A stretch of 64,000 nucleotides of DNA. Source: JAUICS01 sp964384335. GTDB lineage: Bacteria; Pseudomonadota; Alphaproteobacteria; Micavibrionales; Micavibrionaceae. The stretch spans positions 38,074 through 102,073 of the forward strand of contig CAYLKN010000002.1 of the NCBI GenBank assembly GCA_964384335.1. The letters run 5' to 3'. The notes beneath the pieces were generated by a model. The model ran no database searches and was not told the DNA's origin. It was given only the letters and a program-made list of their open reading frames with translations. Position 1 is the stretch's first letter; each line of letters begins with the position of its first letter. This document shows positions 61,328 to 64,000 of the stretch, in pieces. The translations under genes and the position numbers were made by a program.

Positions 61328-62065
61328 TTACAATGATTTCATGGCGCCAAAACGCCTGTCCCGAAGATTGTACTCTGCAATCGCCCTGTCAAAATCTTTC
61401 CGGTCGAAATCAGGCCAGAATGTATCAACAAAGACCAGTTCCGAATAGGCACATTGCCAGAGAAGAAAATTGCTCAACCTCTGTTCGCCACTTGTCCTGA
61501 TAATAAGATCGGGGTCCGGAATATTGCGGGTCATAAGAAAACCCGGTAAAAGTTCAGACACAGTCTGCTCGTCCGCAGGGAGACCTTCCTGCATCATCTG
61601 ACGTGCCATCCGCGCTGCGGCCTGAACGATATCATGCCGCCCCCCGTAATTCAGGGCAATAATCAAATTAAGATCAGTATTGGATGCGGTCAGGGATTCC
61701 GCACTTTCGATGAGATCAACAATGTCTTTTTCAAATCTTGAACGATCACCGATAACCGTAAGCTTTATGTTGTTCCTGTGCAATTCGGCGGTCTCTGCAC
61801 GCAAGTAAACCCGTAAAAGCCGCATTAACTCCTGTATCTCTTTCTCAGGTCTGCGCCAGTTTTCGGAGGAAAAGCCGAAAAGGGTAAGATACTCAACGCC
61901 ACTGTCATGGGCCGCCCTGATTGTGCTTCTGACTGCCTCAATCCCTTTGTGATGCCCGGCCGTCCTGGGCAAACCCCGACGGGAAGCCCAGCGGCCGTTA
62001 CCATCCATTATTATGGCAACGTGACGGGGCGTTTGATATGGCTCTGACGGTTTATCGGCAAACAT
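61328..62065 (-). CDS. uppS: Undecaprenyl diphosphate synthase
   Basis: Cis-prenyltransferase making undecaprenyl diphosphate, the lipid carrier for peptidoglycan, LPS O-antigen and other glycans. 245 residues with the catalytic Asp D21 in IIMDGNGRWASRRGLPRTAGH, SSENWRRP, and the conserved RTSGEQRLSNFLLWQ near the C-terminus. 50 bases after frr. Product is used by the ligase-like protein encoded at 18816. Confidence 0.96.
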   Translation of the reverse strand: MFADKPSEPYQTPRHVAIIMDGNGRWASRRGLPRTAGHHKGIEAVRSTIRAAHDSGVEYLTLFGFSSENWRRPEKEIQELMRLLRVYLRAETAELHRNNIKLTVIGDRSRFEKDIVDLIESAESLTASNTDLNLIIALNYGGRHDIVQAAARMARQMMQEGLPADEQTVSELLPGFLMTRNIPDPDLIIRTSGEQRLSNFLLWQCAYSELVFVDTFWPDFDRKDFDRAIAEYNLRDRRFGAMKSL

Positions 62066-62115
62066 CTCGAGTTATCTGCGAGTTTGAAAACAATTACAGG
62101 GGAACTAATATTCGT

Positions 62116-62673
62116 TCAGACGGTCATGATATCTTTTTCCTTATCAGACAAAAGTTTGTCTATCTGCTCGATATACTTATCTGTCAACTTCTGTATTTCA
62201 TCGGAAAACCGCTTTTGTTCATCCTCGGATATCTTGCCCTCTTTCTCCAGTTTTTTGATCTCTTCCATGCCTTCCCTTCTGGCGTTTCGAATTGAGATCC
62301 TGCTCTGTTCCGTATATTTTCCTGCCACCTTCGATAACTCGGCACGTCTTTCCTCGTTCAGGGGCGGCACAGGAATACGGATAAGGGCACCCTCAGCTTG
62401 CGGATTGAGACCAAGTCCCGCGTCACGGATCGCCTTTTCAACTGCTTTGGCATTGCTTCCGTCCCAGACCTGAACAGTCAGCATACGCGGTTCAGGCACA
62501 CTTATCGATGCCATCTGAGTGAGCGGCATTTTTGAGCCGTAGGCATCCACCTGAATGGGGTCCAGCATGTTTACGGACGCCCTTCCCGTTCTCAAACCAG
62601 AGAAATCTTTTTGAAGATTCTCAAGAGTGGCTTTCATCTTCTGTTCAATGACATTTTTGTTAAAATTATCCAT
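62116..62673 (-). CDS. frr: Ribosome recycling factor
   Basis: With EF-G separates ribosomal subunits after termination. 185 residues, standard length, two-domain tRNA-like shape: the three-helix bundle (residues about 1-30 and 105-185) and the beta domain between (SVPEPRMLTVQVWD, NPQAEGALIRIPVPPLNEERR). 47 bases after pyrH, the usual partner. GGTGAAA precedes ATG 62673. Confidence 0.96.
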   Translation of the reverse strand: MDNFNKNVIEQKMKATLENLQKDFSGLRTGRASVNMLDPIQVDAYGSKMPLTQMASISVPEPRMLTVQVWDGSNAKAVEKAIRDAGLGLNPQAEGALIRIPVPPLNEERRAELSKVAGKYTEQSRISIRNARREGMEEIKKLEKEGKISEDEQKRFSDEIQKLTDKYIEQIDKLLSDKEKDIMTV

Positions 62674-62720
62674 GTTTCACCTGCATTGTTTTACTTGAAC
62701 ATTTGTTACCGAGGTCACAT

Positions 62721-63527
62721 TTACTCTACAACGGTAAAGTTCCCTTCACCCTTTAAAACCCGGCCAAAATTACCTTTATCCCTGATCGAAAATATCAGGA
62801 TAGGAATATCGTTTTCCCTTGCAAGAGAAATGGCGGTGGCGTCCATAACTTTCAAATCTTTTGTCAGAACATCCATATAAGAAAGAGTGTCAAACCGTGT
62901 TGCATCCGGATCCTTGAAAGGATCGGCGGAATAAACCCCGTCCACTTTTGTTCCTTTAATGAGGGCATCGCAACCCATCTCAGTGGCCCGAAGTGCGGCG
63001 GGCGTATCTGTTGTAAAGAAGGGGTTACCGGAACCGGCGGCAAAGATCACAACCCGCCCTTTTTCCATGTGCCTGAGCGCCCTTCTTCGAATATACGGTT
63101 CGCACACCGCATCCATGGGAATGGCGGACTGAACGCGTGTTTCAACGTCAATTTTTTCAAGGGCGGATTGCATTGCAAGTGCATTCATAACCGTCCCCAA
63201 CATCCCGATATAATCCGCCGTCACGCGCTCCATACCGTTTGCCGCACCGGAAACCCCCCGGAATATATTACCTGCCCCAACTATGATACAAACCTGAACG
63301 CCCAGATCAACGCCTTCCTTGATATCGGCGGCAATCTGGTCAAGCCAGCCAGGGTCAATCCCATATTCCCGCTGGCCCATCAAGACTTCTCCCGACATTT
63401 TGAGAAGCACACGTTTATATTTCAATTCGGGTTTACTTTTTGTAGCAGATTCTTTTATTTCGGGACTAATGATGTTTGCGGGATCTTCTTCCATAGTTTT
63501 TAAATTCTTTGACTTAACAGAATTCAT
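62721..63527 (-). CDS. pyrH: Uridylate kinase (UMP kinase)
   Basis: Phosphorylates UMP to UDP. 268 residues from ATG 63527, chosen for the GGGAG 6 bases upstream; the conserved body begins YKRVLLKMSGEVLMG at about 37, then VGAGNIFRG, DYIGMLGTVMNALA and the C-terminal AISLARENDIPILIF. This leaves about 36 charged N-terminal residues before the conserved start, more than in most homologues; internal ATG 63494 would shorten it but has no Shine-Dalgarno. First gene of pyrH-frr-uppS-cdsA-dxr. rpsB and tsf, the usual upstream partners, are not here. Confidence 0.93.
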   Translation of the reverse strand: MNSVKSKNLKTMEEDPANIISPEIKESATKSKPELKYKRVLLKMSGEVLMGQREYGIDPGWLDQIAADIKEGVDLGVQVCIIVGAGNIFRGVSGAANGMERVTADYIGMLGTVMNALAMQSALEKIDVETRVQSAIPMDAVCEPYIRRRALRHMEKGRVVIFAAGSGNPFFTTDTPAALRATEMGCDALIKGTKVDGVYSADPFKDPDATRFDTLSYMDVLTKDLKVMDATAISLARENDIPILIFSIRDKGNFGRVLKGEGNFTVVE

Positions 63528-63750
63528 ATTCTTCTCCCGGACATAATTATTTTTTGATATCACCAATTTTCATTGGATTGAGATGTTGTCATACCATAAG
63601 AGATTTAGCGGGAGAAGTCTATTTCAAAAATGAATGAGATTTATACGCCGGACTTATGCTTTGTTTCAACACGCATTATCCGGTGAAATGATCCGGCGCG
63701 AAAAAAATTTTTGAAAGTGGTGAGAGTGTCGCCCCTGTCAATGCGGGCCC

Positions 63751-63924
63751 TTATACCTCGATAACCTGACGGCCCTTGTACATTCCGCTTTTTAAATCGA
63801 TATGGTGGCGGCGCTTTTTCTCACCCGTACTGGAGTCTTCAACATAATGAGGTGCCTGCAAAGCATTATGTGAGCGGCGCATATTACGTTTTGATTTCGA
63901 TGTTTTCTTCTTCGGAACTGCCAT
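63751..63924 (-). CDS. rpmF: 50S ribosomal protein L32
   Basis: 57-residue ribosomal protein. The N-terminus MAVPKKKTSKSKRNMRR, the ALQAPHYVED segment and the terminal HIDLKSGMYKGRQVIEV match the L32 family throughout. The two Cys pairs of zinc-binding L32 proteins are absent, as in most alphaproteobacterial L32. AGAGAG upstream of ATG 63924 is a plausible Shine-Dalgarno. Its stop is 224 bases from pyrH on the same strand; that gap is AT-rich with no other gene. Confidence 0.95.
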   Translation of the reverse strand: MAVPKKKTSKSKRNMRRSHNALQAPHYVEDSSTGEKKRRHHIDLKSGMYKGRQVIEV

Positions 63925-64000
63925 GTCCAACTCTCTTTAAAAATTAAGCTATGCTTATATCTTTACAGTCAAAAAAATGCAAGCCTTATTTTCTTTTTTG

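Noticed and set aside
1..64000. CRISPR arrays, tRNA or rRNA genes, prophage, complete insertion sequences
   Set aside because: No regularly spaced direct repeats, no tRNA T-loop/cloverleaf in the non-coding gaps, no transposase, integrase or phage structural gene recognised.

Overview
The window is a gene-dense, mid-GC (about mid-40s % by eye) chromosomal segment of an alphaproteobacterium. The evidence is gene order: most of it is the set of conserved alphaproteobacterial neighbourhoods tpiA-secG-pyrG / kdsA-eno-ftsB-pdhABC-lpd / lipA-coq10 / cinA-ispDF / ntrYX-trkA-hfq-hflX-mazG and lexA-comEC-gltX-gltA-lpxB-...-pyrH. Lineage-typical proteins agree with this: an E1-beta subunit with its own lipoyl domain, an ispDF fusion, NtrY/NtrX, and LexA with a GAAC-N7-GAAC SOS box. 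A Rhodospirillales-like free-living Gram-negative is a reasonable guess; the genus cannot be read from the sequence. No phage, complete insertion sequence, CRISPR array, rRNA or tRNA was seen.

Layout. 1-5194 (minus): acetate kinase (cut by the window edge), a MaoC/phosphate acetyltransferase fusion, isocitrate lyase and malate synthase, which together interconvert acetate, acetyl-phosphate and acetyl-CoA and run the glyoxylate bypass. 5296-6990: leuA. 7079-7948 (plus): mazG. 7930-16559 (minus): inositol-monophosphatase family gene, hflX, hfq, a HAD phosphatase, trkA, ntrX, ntrY. 16631-20144 (plus): ispDF, pgpA, cinA, an O-antigen-ligase-like membrane protein. 20108-31060 (minus): coq10, lipA, a vapBC toxin-antitoxin pair, lpdA, pdhC, a YciI-like gene, pdhB, pdhA, ftsB, eno, kdsA. 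31061-35810: an accessory segment between kdsA and pyrG with a chemoreceptor, two tandem paralogous ABC-type substrate-binding proteins (one frameshifted), long AT-rich spacers and a palindromic repeat. 35811-38634 (minus): pyrG, secG, tpiA. 38762-40714 (plus): a SurA/PpiD-type prolyl isomerase. 40715-44474: an eroded trp locus with a second palindromic repeat copy, a divergent polysaccharide deacetylase, a trpG remnant, and intact trpD and trpC. 44546-50340: lexA, comEC (minus), gltX, gltA. 50630-63527 (minus): the envelope cluster lpxB, lpxI, lpxA, fabZ, lpxD, skp/ompH, bamA, rseP, dxr, cdsA, uppS, frr, pyrH, then rpmF near the right end.

How it fits together. The pdh genes, lipoate synthase and citrate synthase feed and run central carbon flux; ack/pta and the glyoxylate enzymes add acetate use. 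The right-hand cluster builds lipid A, isoprenoid carrier and phospholipid and assembles outer-membrane proteins; kdsA supplies KDO for the same LPS. The most informative departures from the expected order are: the decayed trpG and missing trpE, moaC and moeA around trpD-trpC-lexA; the missing dusB-ntrB-ntrC next to ntrYX; vapBC inserted between lpdA and lipA; the chemoreceptor/binding-protein insertion between pyrG and kdsA; and a two-copy palindromic repeat family. I do not see convincing evidence of a wholly new multi-gene system; the chemoreceptor plus orphan binding-protein pair is the nearest candidate.
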